A stretch of DNA of 64,000 bases from Catenovulum agarivorans YM01 (lineage in GTDB: Bacteria; Pseudomonadota; Gammaproteobacteria; Enterobacterales; Alteromonadaceae): the NCBI RefSeq assembly GCF_000281085.1, contig NZ_JH767522.1, positions 62,001 to 126,000 on the forward strand. Reading direction: 5' to 3'. Both the position numbers and the translations under genes were made by a program. The notes beneath the pieces are model-generated. The model searched no databases. It saw only the letters and a list, made by a program, of their open reading frames with translations, and was not told the origin of the DNA. Of this stretch, positions 27,613 to 36,412 are shown piece after piece. Numbering within the stretch: position 1 is the first letter of the stretch; every line of letters starts with the position of its first letter.

Positions 27613-27664
27613 TACCGATTTAACTTGTTGGAGCAGCGACAAGATTGCTAAAAGGTAAGTGGAT

Positions 27665-27748
27665 ATATTGACAACAAAACTTCACAAGGAAGGGAAGCCT
27701 TGTGGGAGCGGCTCACGGACGAGTTTAAAGCGTTTTTGTTGGCAATAT
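27665..27748 (+). repeat. GGA-hairpin palindromic repeat (E8)
   Basis: Outer arms 27,665-27,679 and 27,734-27,748 pair over 15 bp with one mismatch. Inside are hairpin 1, CACAAGG-AAGGGAAG-CCTTGTG (27,683-27,704), GGGAGCG, and hairpin 2, CTC-ACGGAC-GAG (27,712-27,723), extended by two G-T pairs. The second loop differs from the ATGGAT of other copies yet remains ANGGAN, and its stem also differs while staying paired. Confidence 0.78.
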
Positions 27749-27814
27749 TCCGCTTGCCTTACTTTAAACTCTGAGCGAGCAGCAATTCCAACACACCAAT
27801 CTCAAATCCACAAA

Positions 27815-27843
27815 AAAGCCAGCATATTAACTATGCTGGCTTT
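27815..27843 (-). terminator. Terminator of rplY-pth-ychF
   Basis: A 12-bp perfect stem, AAAGCCAGCATA (27,815-27,826) with TATGCTGGCTTT (27,832-27,843), and a 5-base loop. On the minus strand it is followed by TTTG, 27 bp after the ychF stop. Confidence 0.82.
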
Positions 27844-27869
27844 CAAAAATCTTAAATATAATCGGGTGA

Positions 27870-28961
27870 TTAAACGTTAAAGCGGAAGTGAATTACATCA
27901 CCATCTTTAACAATATAATCTTTACCCTCTAAACGCCATTTACCAGCGTCTTTCGCACCAGACTCACCGTTATTAGCAATGTAATCATCATAACCAACAA
28001 CTTCAGCTCGGATAAAACCCTTCTCAAAATCAGTATGAATTTTACCCGCAGCTTGTGGCGCAGTAGAATTAATTTTAATCGTCCAAGCACGCACTTCTTT
28101 CACACCAGCAGTAAAATAGGTATGTAAGTTTAATAAGTCGTAACCAGCGCGAATAACACGGTTTAAACCTGGCTCTTCTAAGCCTAAATCGGCCATAAAC
28201 TCGTCTCTGTCTTCATCATCTAGCTCAGACAACTCAGCTTCGATTTCAGCACAAACAGGCACAACAACCGCATTTTCTTTAGCTGCGATTTCACGCACTA
28301 AATCTAATAATGGATTATCTTCAAAGCCGTCTTCACTCACATTGGCGATGTACATAGTTGGTTTAATGGTTAAGAAGTTAAAGTGCTTAATAACTGCCAA
28401 CTCATCTTTAGTTAACTCAACTGAACGCAGCATCAAACCATCATCTAGTGCTGGCTTAATTTTTTCTAAAACTTCAATTTCTGCTTTAGCATCTTTATCA
28501 CCACCTTTTGCGCGTTTAGCAGCGCGCAGCATGGCTTTTTCAGCAGTATCTAAGTCGGCTAAGGCTAACTCAGTGTTAATCACCTCAATATCGTCAGCAG
28601 GACTTACTTTACCAGCAACATGCACAACATTTTCGTTATCAAAACAACGAACTACATGGCCAATTGCATCCGTTTCACGAATATTTGCCAAAAATTGGTT
28701 ACCTAAACCTTCACCTTTTGAAGCACCCGCAACCAAACCAGCTATGTCAACAAACTCCATAGTTGTAGGTAAAATTTTCTGTGGGTTTACAATTTTTGCC
28801 AACGCGTCTAAACGCATATCTGGAACAGGTACAACACCGGTATTTGGCTCTATTGTACAAAATGGAAAGTTGGCTGCTTCGATGCCAGCTTTAGTTAACG
28901 CATTAAACAAAGTCGATTTACCCACGTTTGGTAAACCAACAATTCCGCATTTGAAACCCAT
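27870..28961 (-). CDS. ychF: Redox-regulated ATPase YchF (OLA1 family)
   Basis: A 363-residue Obg-like P-loop ATPase. G1 is [14 protein letters not shown] (about residue 8) and G3 is [20 protein letters not shown]. The G4-like segment is YIANVSEDG, in place of NKxD, as expected for an ATP- rather than GTP-preferring member. A central coiled-coil insert and C-terminal TGS domain ([19 protein letters not shown]) complete it. YchF binds ribosomes and affects oxidative-stress responses. It follows pth by 10 bp, the conserved pth-ychF pair. Confidence 0.96.
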   Translation of the reverse strand: MGFKCGIVGLPNVGKSTLFNALTKAGIEAANFPFCTIEPNTGVVPVPDMRLDALAKIVNPQKILPTTMEFVDIAGLVAGASKGEGLGNQFLANIRETDAIGHVVRCFDNENVVHVAGKVSPADDIEVINTELALADLDTAEKAMLRAAKRAKGGDKDAKAEIEVLEKIKPALDDGLMLRSVELTKDELAVIKHFNFLTIKPTMYIANVSEDGFEDNPLLDLVREIAAKENAVVVPVCAEIEAELSELDDEDRDEFMADLGLEEPGLNRVIRAGYDLLNLHTYFTAGVKEVRAWTIKINSTAPQAAGKIHTDFEKGFIRAEVVGYDDYIANNGESGAKDAGKWRLEGKDYIVKDGDVIHFRFNV

Positions 28962-28971
28962 AAGTAAAATC

Positions 28972-29559
28972 CTATGCTTTAAAACTGTGAAGACGATTCA
29001 TTGCTTTGTTGAATCCGTCTTTAAACCATAATTCTGTACAACGCGCAGCTTCATCCACCGCAGCATCAATTGCCGTTTGCTCGCTAGCAGGCGCTTTACC
29101 TAACACATAACCTGTCACTTTATCTTTATGACCAGGATGACCAATACCAAGACGTAAACGTAAAAATTCTTTATTATTGGCTAAACGGCTAATAGTATCG
29201 CGCAAACCATTGTGCCCACCATGACCACCACCACGCTTAAATTTAGCAACACCGGGCGGTAAATCTAATTCATCGTGAGCGACTAAAATTTGTTCAGTAG
29301 GTATTTTATAAAATTGCGCCATAGCGGCAATAGCCTGACCACTTTTATTCATAAAAGTTGTAGGTATTAACAGCTTAACGTCTTGGCCATTAATTGTGAC
29401 TTGTGCGGTAAAACCGTAAAATTTATTTTCGAGCTTGAGAGTCGCATTGTAGCGACGGGCGATTTCTTGGACGAACCATTCGCCAGCGTTGTGACGGGTA
29501 TTTTGATATTGTGAGCCTGGATTAGCCAGACCCACAATCAGCTGAACTGAATCAGACAT
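28972..29559 (-). CDS. pth: Peptidyl-tRNA hydrolase
   Basis: A 195-residue enzyme that releases peptides from prematurely dissociated peptidyl-tRNA. Conserved features: [20 protein letters not shown] at the start, containing the catalytic histidine, then [25 protein letters not shown] and GHGGHNGLR. Length is normal. It sits 8 bp after rplY and 10 bp before ychF, the usual gammaproteobacterial operon. Confidence 0.97.
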   Translation of the reverse strand: MSDSVQLIVGLANPGSQYQNTRHNAGEWFVQEIARRYNATLKLENKFYGFTAQVTINGQDVKLLIPTTFMNKSGQAIAAMAQFYKIPTEQILVAHDELDLPPGVAKFKRGGGHGGHNGLRDTISRLANNKEFLRLRLGIGHPGHKDKVTGYVLGKAPASEQTAIDAAVDEAARCTELWFKDGFNKAMNRLHSFKA

Positions 29560-29567
29560 GCTATTGC

Positions 29568-30179
29568 TTATTCTTCAGCAGCAGCTTCTTCTTCGTCTTC
29601 AGCAGCGCCTTTTTTCTTCTCAACAGTTACGATAGCAACGTCGTGATCAGCACCTTTCGCTAACTCAACAGAAGAAACACCAGCTGGTAATTGAACGTCA
29701 GTTAAGTGTAAAGTTTCGCCTACAGCAACTTTAGCTACATCAACTTCAATGAATTCTGGTAAATCTTTTGGTAAACAGCTAACTTCGATTTCAGCAGCAT
29801 GGTGAGCAACTACACCACCTGCTTTAACTGCAGCCTCTTCATTGATGAAGTGTAAAGGAACGTTAGTATGTAACGCTTGGTCAGCTGCAACACGTTGGAA
29901 ATCTAAGTGAGTAACTTTTGGCTTGTACGGGTGACGTTGCATATCTTTAACGATAGCTTCAACTTTTTCACCGTCGATGTTCAAGTTCAAAATTTGTGAG
30001 TAGAATTGCTCTTGCTCTTGAGCTTTTAATACTTTGCTGTGCTCTAAAGTTAAAGAAACAGCTTCTTTACCAGCACCGTATAATACAGCTGGCACTTTGT
30101 CTGCGTGACGTAGGCGGCGGCTCGCACCTTTCCCTATTTCTGCACGCACACTTGCGTTTAATTCGATAGTAGTAGACAT
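29568..30179 (-). CDS. rplY: Ribosomal protein bL25, long (Ctc) form
   Basis: A 203-residue bL25 with the two-domain Ctc arrangement. The N-terminal 5S rRNA-binding domain (about 1-95) includes [20 protein letters not shown]. The C-terminal beta domain is followed by a highly acidic, alanine/glutamate-rich tail ([10 protein letters not shown]). E. coli has only the short form; the long form is common in other gammaproteobacteria. It is the first gene of the rplY-pth-ychF operon. A 10-bp inverted repeat lies in the leader. Confidence 0.95.
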   Translation of the reverse strand: MSTTIELNASVRAEIGKGASRRLRHADKVPAVLYGAGKEAVSLTLEHSKVLKAQEQEQFYSQILNLNIDGEKVEAIVKDMQRHPYKPKVTHLDFQRVAADQALHTNVPLHFINEEAAVKAGGVVAHHAAEIEVSCLPKDLPEFIEVDVAKVAVGETLHLTDVQLPAGVSSVELAKGADHDVAIVTVEKKKGAAEDEEEAAAEE

Positions 30180-30236
30180 AACATCTCTCCAAAATAAAAA
30201 ATAGCGTGATTATTCTGCGACCAAATAACCACATAA

Positions 30237-30267
30237 GCCCTAATTAATGGCATAGCATAATTAGGGC
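30237..30267. promoter_or_regulatory. Inverted repeat between the two-receiver gene and rplY
   Basis: Perfect 10-bp arms, GCCCTAATTA (30,237-30,246) and TAATTAGGGC (30,258-30,267), with an 11-base loop. It lies 58 bp upstream of rplY and 78 bp after the response-regulator stop. No U-tract follows on the minus strand, so it could be a weak terminator, an mRNA leader structure or an operator. Confidence 0.4.
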
Positions 30268-30344
30268 GGCGTAGTTTAGCATTCAGAGATAAGTGAAGGA
30301 AGTATTATTTTTAAGCGACTTCAATTAACTTAGGGTTAAGTTAA

Positions 30345-31148
30345 TCAGTGATCATGATTAAGAATATTAAATAAAATTTGTTTAACCATTGATGGTTCAA
30401 ACGGTTTATCACATATGGCATTTACGCCAGATTGCGCAATGTTCGCCAAATGCGTATCGTTCGCTTCAGAAGACACCATAAGCACAGGCACATGCGAATG
30501 TTGGCCAGATGAGCGAATGAATTCAGTTAACTCACGGCCATCGACTTCCGGCATATTGTAGTCGGTCACGACCAAATCAAACATTTCATGTTCAAGAATA
30601 TTTTGCGCTTCCGCACCATTTTCCGCTTCAGTAATACGTTGTACACCTAAATTTGCCAATACACGTTTGATATGATTACGCGCCAAACGGCTATCATCGA
30701 CAACCAACACACGCACATCATGCACGTCAAACAAATCTAACTCTAGTTCGTCTGGTACCAATAAATCTAACGTAGAGTTAATCGCTGTACCTAAATGCTC
30801 TGGCGTAAAAGGTTTAGGTAAAATTGCCACAACACCAGCTTGTTTAAACTCTTCAAGTTGGCATTTACGCCATTCGCTTGATACCAACATAAACGGAATA
30901 TCCGCTAAATTTTCAGTATTCTTAATAAACTGAAGTAGTTCTAATCCTGTGCCATCAGGAAAATGTAATGCTGAGATAACCAAATCAGGATGACTTTTTT
31001 CTAAAGCCGTTTTGGCAGAATCAACATCAGTTGCTTCTCGAATATGCACTATCTCTTCTTTTTCTAGATGTCGAGCAATCACCTTACGCTGTGTAACAGA
31101 AGGCTCTACTAACAATATGGATAAATCTGATGGGTCTAACTGGTGCAT
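30345..31148 (-). CDS. Tandem two-receiver response regulator
   Basis: A 267-residue protein with two CheY-like receivers and no output domain. Receiver 2 (about 143-265) is intact: VVDDSR acidic pair, phosphoacceptor in VTDYNMPE and lysine in CDKPFEP. Receiver 1 (about 8-130) lacks the usual acidic pair (LVEPS), and its phosphoacceptor position reads ISALHFPD, with alanine where aspartate is expected. It is probably a pseudo-receiver for binding or dimerisation. It diverges from the STAS/phosphatase pair, so it may be part of the same signalling route. Related tandem receivers are often linked to chemotaxis or biofilm control. Confidence 0.85.
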   Translation of the reverse strand: MHQLDPSDLSILLVEPSVTQRKVIARHLEKEEIVHIREATDVDSAKTALEKSHPDLVISALHFPDGTGLELLQFIKNTENLADIPFMLVSSEWRKCQLEEFKQAGVVAILPKPFTPEHLGTAINSTLDLLVPDELELDLFDVHDVRVLVVDDSRLARNHIKRVLANLGVQRITEAENGAEAQNILEHEMFDLVVTDYNMPEVDGRELTEFIRSSGQHSHVPVLMVSSEANDTHLANIAQSGVNAICDKPFEPSMVKQILFNILNHDH

Positions 31149-31426
31149 ATACTTGATTCCTACTTCTACGGCTTGACGCTGACGACCTAAGATAAATTAA
31201 CAATATCGATATCCAAGCTAGATTAGATAATACTCTTAGGTTAAATTCAAGCGCCTAGCTTACTTCAAATAATTGAAATTTTATCCGTTTTTGAATTTCA
31301 CATCTGCTAGAGTGCTGCTAAACTCATTTACATATGAGCTTTTTAGCGTCAACTTACTGACCACAAAAACTTCATCCCCAAATAAAAATTGTTTTAATAA
31401 AATTATTCTACAATAGGTTTATCAAC

Positions 31427-31732
31427 ATGAGTTTAAGTAAAAGCCTTTCGTCTGATGGCAAAACTTTCACTATTCAAATTGCCGGAAAGTTTGATTTTAA
31501 TTTAGTGCAAGAATTTCGCGCGGCGTACGCCAATGTTGGCGATACTAGCCCTCAAGTTGTGATTGATTTACGTGACACTGAATATATGGATTCATCCGCA
31601 CTCGGTATGTTGTTAAATATGCAGAAAAACCTAGGTGCTAAAGTCAGCGGAATTAAAATAGCCAACTGCCGCCCACAAATCCGTAAGATATTACAAATAT
31701 CTCGTTTCGATAAAAAATTTGAGATCGATTAA
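31427..31732 (+). CDS. STAS-domain anti-sigma factor antagonist (HsbA-like)
   Basis: A 101-residue single STAS domain. The conserved segment VVIDLRDTEYMDSSALGML holds the serine (DSSALG) phosphorylated in SpoIIAA/RsbV-type proteins. It sits 30 bp upstream of a receiver-phosphatase-kinase gene, the layout of Pseudomonas HsbA-HsbR, where the STAS protein switches partners according to phosphorylation. The likely partner is therefore the next gene's phosphatase and kinase domains; the downstream target (an anti-sigma factor, FlgM-like protein or cyclase) is not in the window. Confidence 0.88.
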   Translation: MSLSKSLSSDGKTFTIQIAGKFDFNLVQEFRAAYANVGDTSPQVVIDLRDTEYMDSSALGMLLNMQKNLGAKVSGIKIANCRPQIRKILQISRFDKKFEID

Positions 31733-31761
31733 ACTAAATTAGCATTTGCGGGAGTGCATAC

Positions 31762-33414
31762 ATGCATATACTAGTAGTAGATGATCAGGATTTAAATCGT
31801 GCTATGCTGCAGTATATGCTAGAGCAAGAGGGGCATGAGGTTTCTCTAGCTGTACACGGTAAAGACGCAATTGAACGTTTTGAGGATATTAACCCTGATA
31901 TAGTTCTATTAGACGTTATCATGCCGGAAATGGACGGTTTTGAAACAGCTCCAATCTTAAAAAAACTCTCTGGCGACCTTCACCTCCCAATCATATTTAT
32001 TACTTCGCTAGACGATCAAGACTCTATGTTGCGTTGTTTAGATGTAGGCGGTGATGATTTCCTCGCAAAACCTTTTGATAAACTTATCTTATCTGCAAAA
32101 ATAAAAGCTCATGGCCGCAGCCGAGAATTATCCGCACGTATCCACGAACAGCGTAACCAACTAAAATTTCACCAATTACAAACTGACCGCGAGCACCAAA
32201 TTGTCGAACATATCTTTGCAAATGCACTGAGCAAAAATAATGCAAGAACAGAAATTGTTGAGCACTATCTAGCACCTGCTTCGACGTTTAATGGTGATTT
32301 ACTGCTGACTAGTCGTAGTCCTCTGGGCGGAAATTACGTATTTTTAGGCGATTTTACTGGGCATGGATTAGCCGCAGCGGTTGGTGCTCTACCTACTGCA
32401 CAAACCTTTTTTGAACTAACCCAAAGAGGTATGTCGGTAGGTGATATCGCGCGAGCGATAAATTTGCGTTTACTCCAGTTGCTGCCAAACGACATGTTTT
32501 GCGCGGCCTGTATTGTCGAATTATCTTGCAGTGGCAAAGCTGCATCGGTATGGATTGGCGGCATGCCAGACATGTTAATCATTGACACAAAAAACGGTGT
32601 TAAAAACCGAGTACCATCGCAACATATGGCGCTAGGTGTACTCAATGACGATGAATTTGAGCATACACTAATTAACTGTGAGCTCACACCTGCAGATAGA
32701 TTAGTGATATATACAGATGGTATCACTGAAACCATGAATTCTGCAGATGAAATGTTTGGTCAAGATAGATTTGAAACCTTATACAATAATAATCCAAAAG
32801 CCGATATTATTGACGTTATTCAAACACTAGACAATTACCGTGGTAAAGAGCATCAATTAGATGATATTTCAATTGTGCAGGTAAACTGTTTAACGTCACC
32901 TAGCCCACAAACAAAAACTCAAAAAAACATCCCTCCATTACCTTGGAAAGTTGCAGTAGAGCTCACACCAGAAGAAATTCGCCATACAGATCCTGTTGCG
33001 CAAATTTTAGATATGGTTTCAGCTTTTCAGGGCATGGAAAAGCACAGATCAACTTTGTTTTTGTTATTAGCAGAAATGTACAACAACTCGGTCGATCATG
33101 GTTTATTGAAGTTAGATTCTGATGTTAAAAACGAAGATGAAGGTTTTTTTGAATACTATCTGCAAAGGCAAGCAGCGTTAGAAAATTTAACCCAAGGATA
33201 TTTACGTTTACAAGTTGAACATCAAGCTGAATACAACTCAATTCAACTTTCAATCACTGACAGCGGCAGTGGTTTTGACGCAGACAAAATCAAAGAAAGG
33301 TTAAAAGACTCAGACCATCATGGCCGCGGACTCAAACTTATTTGTGAACTAGCCAAAAAGCTCGACTATAAAGATCAAGGCCGCACCATAATAGTTGACT
33401 ATCAATTGGATTGA
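31762..33414 (+). CDS. Receiver-PP2C phosphatase-HATPase partner-switch regulator (HsbR-like)
   Basis: A 550-residue three-domain protein. The receiver (about 1-120) has VVDDQD, DIVLLDVIMPEMDG and FLAKPFD. The SpoIIE/PP2C phosphatase (about 165-380) has GDFTGHGLAAAVGAL and YTDGITETMN with metal-binding aspartates. The GHKL kinase domain (about 410-548) has AEMYNNSVDHGLL (N box), ITDSGSGFD (G1) and HGRGLKLI (G2). The combination suits a bifunctional switch acting on the upstream STAS serine, controlled by receiver phosphorylation. The stop abuts the converging galU stop with no gap. Confidence 0.9.
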   Translation: MHILVVDDQDLNRAMLQYMLEQEGHEVSLAVHGKDAIERFEDINPDIVLLDVIMPEMDGFETAPILKKLSGDLHLPIIFITSLDDQDSMLRCLDVGGDDFLAKPFDKLILSAKIKAHGRSRELSARIHEQRNQLKFHQLQTDREHQIVEHIFANALSKNNARTEIVEHYLAPASTFNGDLLLTSRSPLGGNYVFLGDFTGHGLAAAVGALPTAQTFFELTQRGMSVGDIARAINLRLLQLLPNDMFCAACIVELSCSGKAASVWIGGMPDMLIIDTKNGVKNRVPSQHMALGVLNDDEFEHTLINCELTPADRLVIYTDGITETMNSADEMFGQDRFETLYNNNPKADIIDVIQTLDNYRGKEHQLDDISIVQVNCLTSPSPQTKTQKNIPPLPWKVAVELTPEEIRHTDPVAQILDMVSAFQGMEKHRSTLFLLLAEMYNNSVDHGLLKLDSDVKNEDEGFFEYYLQRQAALENLTQGYLRLQVEHQAEYNSIQLSITDSGSGFDADKIKERLKDSDHHGRGLKLICELAKKLDYKDQGRTIIVDYQLD

Positions 33415-34248
33415 TTAGTCGCTGTATACATTTTCAAATACATAGTTAGTAGCATCAACAAAACCTTTTACGCTACCACAGTCAAAACGCATACCTTTAA
33501 ACTTATAACCAATTACCTTGCCTTGTTTAGCTTGTGCTAACAATGCATCTGTCAATTGGATTTCACCATTTTTGCCTGGCGGTGTATTGCGAATAATATC
33601 AAAAATATCAGGCGTTAAAATATAACGACCGATAATCGCTAAGTTTGATGGTGCATCTTCTACCGCTGGCTTCTCAACCATGTCGGTAACGCGATATTGA
33701 TCATCGGAAATTTGCTCACCAGCAATTACACCATATTTAGAAATAGTTTCTTTTGGCACTTCCATTAAAGCAACCACAGAACAACCAGTTTCTTGATGGA
33801 TTTTCGCCATTTGCGCCATAACACCTTCACCACCCACTTCTTCTGGTAAACAAAGGTCATCCGCTAAAATAACGCCGAAAGCTTCATTACCCATAAGGGT
33901 TTCGCCACACAAAATTGCATGACCTAAACCTTTCATTTCAGGTTGGCGAGTGAAAGAAAAAATACCGTTATTCATAACATAACGAATAGATTCTAAGTAC
34001 TTTTCTTTGCTAGTGCCGGATATTTCACGCTCTAATTCATAAGAAATATCAAAATGATCAGCAATCGCTCGTTTAGTTCTGCCTGTTACAAAACCAACAT
34101 ATTTCATACCCGCCTCAAGCGCCTCCTCAACACCATATTGGATAAGAGGTTTATTAACTATAGGCAACATCTCTTTTGCTTGAGCTTTAGTTGCTGGTAA
34201 AAAGCGTGTACCGTAACCCGCAGCTGGGAATAAACATTTTTGAACCAT
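33415..34248 (-). CDS. galU: UTP-glucose-1-phosphate uridylyltransferase
   Basis: A 277-residue nucleotidyltransferase making UDP-glucose for polysaccharide and envelope synthesis. Motifs: CLFPAAGYGTRFLPATKAQAK at the start, with the nucleotide-binding glycine loop, LPIVNKPLIQYGVEEA and GVILADDLCL. I start at the ATG at 34,248 (MVQKCLF) after AGGAAACC; an upstream reading adds 20 residues without homology. It is a single gene, converging with the partner-switch gene. Its product could feed the capsule locus at the far end of the window. Confidence 0.95.
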   Translation of the reverse strand: MVQKCLFPAAGYGTRFLPATKAQAKEMLPIVNKPLIQYGVEEALEAGMKYVGFVTGRTKRAIADHFDISYELEREISGTSKEKYLESIRYVMNNGIFSFTRQPEMKGLGHAILCGETLMGNEAFGVILADDLCLPEEVGGEGVMAQMAKIHQETGCSVVALMEVPKETISKYGVIAGEQISDDQYRVTDMVEKPAVEDAPSNLAIIGRYILTPDIFDIIRNTPPGKNGEIQLTDALLAQAKQGKVIGYKFKGMRFDCGSVKGFVDATNYVFENVYSD

Positions 34249-34585
34249 ACTTGGTTTCCTTTTGTTGTTCATCATTATGTATCTATTGCGCATATATACG
34301 CAGTTCATATGATAATGCTATGACATCACTACAATCTCAAGACGTTTGCTTAGAAATTTTAGCAAAAACAGCGCAGGCTCATGACCAATGTACCAAAATA
34401 GTGCAAATCTTAACCAAAACGCCTAACAATGCTAGCTGAGCAAATACCGTTCCGAAATTACCAATGAAGGCATTATTGAACTATTAACGTAAAAAGCACG
34501 TAAATTAACTTGCGTATTGAACTCTATATATGCTTAATAAGAATAATTTCTATTTGAAGCATTTATACAGATAGGGACAGATAAC

Positions 34586-35104
34586 ATGACCAATAAATAT
34601 TCATTGATTTCAAGACTATGCCACTGGCTGAGTGCGGTATTGGTATTAGCACTATTTTTTGTCGGCATCTGGATGGTCGAATTGAGTTATTACGATGATT
34701 GGTATCAAGTTGCACCAACACAGCATAAAAATTTCGGCATCATATTGGCTGCACTAACCATAATCAGGATTGTTGCACGCTTTACCTCAGACAAACCAGC
34801 TCCAATAGGGGAAAAATGGGAACAACTAACGGCGAGTATCACACATAAGTTAATGTATTTATTACTGTTAACTATATTGATCAGCGGCTATTTAATTTCA
34901 ACTGCAAGTGGCAAACCTATTTTATGGTTCGATTGGTTGCCTATTCCAGCAACTATAGCCTATGCAGACACTCAAGCTGACTTAGCCGGCGATATTCACC
35001 AATATGCCGCCTATGTGTTAATCGCACTTGTGGTATTACACGTCGCCGGTGCGATAAAACATCAGTTAATCGATAAAAAACCTCTATTTAAACGCATGAT
35101 TTAA
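34586..35104 (+). CDS. Cytochrome b561 family protein
   Basis: A 172-residue inner-membrane protein with four helices (about 11-30, 45-65, 88-110 and 138-160). Histidines placed to bind b-type haem appear in LCHWLSA (helix 1), ITHKLMY (helix 3) and DIHQYAAY plus VLHVAGA (helix 4). The family transfers electrons from quinol to periplasmic acceptors; some members scavenge superoxide. It is followed 25 bp later by yceI, a common pairing also seen in E. coli (yceJ-yceI). Confidence 0.9.
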   Translation: MTNKYSLISRLCHWLSAVLVLALFFVGIWMVELSYYDDWYQVAPTQHKNFGIILAALTIIRIVARFTSDKPAPIGEKWEQLTASITHKLMYLLLLTILISGYLISTASGKPILWFDWLPIPATIAYADTQADLAGDIHQYAAYVLIALVVLHVAGAIKHQLIDKKPLFKRMI

Positions 35105-35129
35105 TACTTAAGACAAGGAAAAATGATAC

Positions 35130-35702
35130 ATGAAAAAACTACTTTTCACCCTAGCGACACTCGTATTTGCCGCCAATACCTATGCAGCAAACTATGTTAT
35201 TGATGATGACAACAAAGGTGCGCATGCCTTTATTAACTTTAAGATAAAACATTTAGGTTATAGCTGGTTAACTGGCCGTTTTAACCGTTTTTCGGGCTCC
35301 TTTGAATATGACGCAAACAAATTAGCCGATAGCTCAGTGCAAGTGACTATCGACACCAGCAGTATTGACAGTAACCATGCTCGCCGCGACAAGCACTTGC
35401 GCAGCGACGACTTTTTAGATGTAGATAAATTTCCAAAAGCGACTTTTGTTAGTACAAGCATTAAAGTGGTGAACGACAATGAGTTTAAAATCATTGGTGA
35501 TTTAACCTTACATGGTGTGACTAAACAAATCACAATTGACGCTGAAAAAGTTGGTGAAGGTAAAGATCCATGGGGCGGTTACCGTGCTGGTTTTGCAGGC
35601 ACAACTGAAATTGCCTTAAAAGATTTTGCGATTGAAAAAGATCTAGGTCCTGCATCTACCCATGTAATTTTAGAATTACATGTTGAAGGTATGCGCAAAT
35701 AA
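35130..35702 (+). CDS. yceI: YceI-family periplasmic lipid-binding protein
   Basis: A 190-residue protein with a Sec signal peptide (MKKLLFTLATLVFAANTYAA). The mature part has the YceI lipocalin-like barrel pattern: AFINFKIKHLGYSWLTGRF, DSSVQVTIDTSSIDSNHARR, FLDVDKFPKATFVST and LTLHGVTKQIT. YceI proteins bind polyisoprenoid-type lipids such as quinones. The preceding cytochrome b561 suggests a joint redox role. Ends with a hairpin downstream. Confidence 0.93.
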   Translation: MKKLLFTLATLVFAANTYAANYVIDDDNKGAHAFINFKIKHLGYSWLTGRFNRFSGSFEYDANKLADSSVQVTIDTSSIDSNHARRDKHLRSDDFLDVDKFPKATFVSTSIKVVNDNEFKIIGDLTLHGVTKQITIDAEKVGEGKDPWGGYRAGFAGTTEIALKDFAIEKDLGPASTHVILELHVEGMRK

Positions 35703-35717
35703 GCTCATTGTTAGCCT

Positions 35718-35772
35718 TGGATAGCGGCACCCCCTGCTGCTATCCAAATTAACCACTGTTAATTTTTTTATA
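35718..35772 (+). terminator. Probable terminator after yceI
   Basis: Hairpin TTGGATAGC/GCTATCCAA (35,718-35,726 with 35,740-35,748) is followed by a second small stem ATTAAC/GTTAAT and a run of seven T. Together they suit intrinsic termination of the cytochrome b561-yceI transcript, separating it from the sRNA. Confidence 0.65.
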
Positions 35773-35850
35773 TAGTTCAATAAATTAAACACCTCTGCTT
35801 ATAAATATTCATTCTAATAATTAGACTCTTCAGACCAAAACAATCACACC

Positions 35851-35868
35851 TGTAAGATATATCTGACA
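35851..35868 (+). promoter_or_regulatory. GacA/UvrY-type upstream activating box
   Basis: TGTAAGATATATCTGACA matches the GacA/UvrY box TGTAAG-N6-CTTACA at 11 of 12 defined positions. It lies about 175-190 bp upstream of the inferred sRNA start, a distance compatible with csrB/rsm promoters, which the BarA/UvrY (GacS/GacA) system activates. Assignment rests on the match plus the GGA-rich RNA downstream. Confidence 0.65.
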
Positions 35869-36027
35869 GAAAAAGTAAGTTAAACCTGTTTGGTTTTCCT
35901 GCTAGATACCACAGCCAATACACAACCCATTGATTTAAAATAAAAATAACCAATAAGTCATATTATTTTATCTTTAAAGCATGGTTATTTTCCTAAATTT
36001 GTTAGATCCACTGCAGTAAAAAAGCAC

Positions 36028-36033
36028 TAATAT
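36028..36033 (+). promoter_or_regulatory. -10 element of the CsrB/Rsm-like sRNA
   Basis: TAATAT lies 8-12 bp before the inferred 5' end near 36,041. No good -35 hexamer is found at 16-18 bp, as expected for a promoter that depends on an activator such as UvrY/GacA. Confidence 0.45.
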
Positions 36034-36040
36034 TTAACTC

Positions 36041-36225
36041 GTACGGAGACATCAGGAAACAACAAGGTTGTTGTTTGGTTTAAGTGACTAAACCAAAAAG
36101 GACAGGACACAACAGGACGTTTTTTATGGACATGAGTCCATATCCATGGATAAGTGCAGGATGCCTTTGGAGTAATGCAGCTAACCGTTAAAAACGCCTC
36201 AACTTTTTCGAGGCGTTTTCTTTTT
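36041..36225 (+). ncRNA. CsrB/RsmZ-type CsrA-sequestering sRNA candidate
   Basis: An intergenic, non-coding stretch of about 185 nt containing nine GGA triplets (36,045; 36,055; 36,100; 36,105; 36,115; 36,128; 36,148; 36,159; 36,169), five of them as AGGA. Several short hairpins are visible: AAACAAC/GTTGTTT (36,057-36,076), GGTTTA/TAAACC (36,077-36,094), ATGGAC/GTCCAT (36,126-36,141) and GCA-GGA-TGC (36,156-36,164). It ends in a strong terminator. Repeated GGA in loops and single strands is the hallmark of CsrB/CsrC/RsmY/RsmZ RNAs, which bind and sequester CsrA. The upstream GacA/UvrY-type box agrees. The exact 5' end is inferred. Confidence 0.72.
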
Positions 36226-36226
36226 T
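36191..36226 (+). terminator. Terminator of the CsrB/Rsm-like sRNA
   Basis: A 10-bp perfect stem, AAAACGCCTC (36,191-36,200) with GAGGCGTTTT (36,210-36,219), followed by CTTTTTTC. Confidence 0.92.
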
Positions 36227-36412
36227 CTCTTCTTCATAAAGAATTCTTCTTTTAACCATTGATAATGAGTGACACTGCCCATATAAACTTGGCACAAATC
36301 TGATCTCGGGCTATAAATAAGGTTTAATGCTAATTTATCATTGCCTACTCAGACTCTTTTTGTTATAGATAGCCGCCTAGCGATCAGCTGGCTTAGAATT
36401 AGGAGAAGTGAT

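Noticed and set aside
27659-27880. Plus-strand 73-codon frame between the tRNA cluster and ychF
   Set aside because: It runs through a palindromic repeat and the ychF terminator, has no ribosome-binding site and resembles no known protein.
34320-34439. A 39-codon plus-strand frame between galU and cytochrome b561
   Set aside because: No clear ribosome-binding site or recognisable family; it overlaps the likely galU promoter region.
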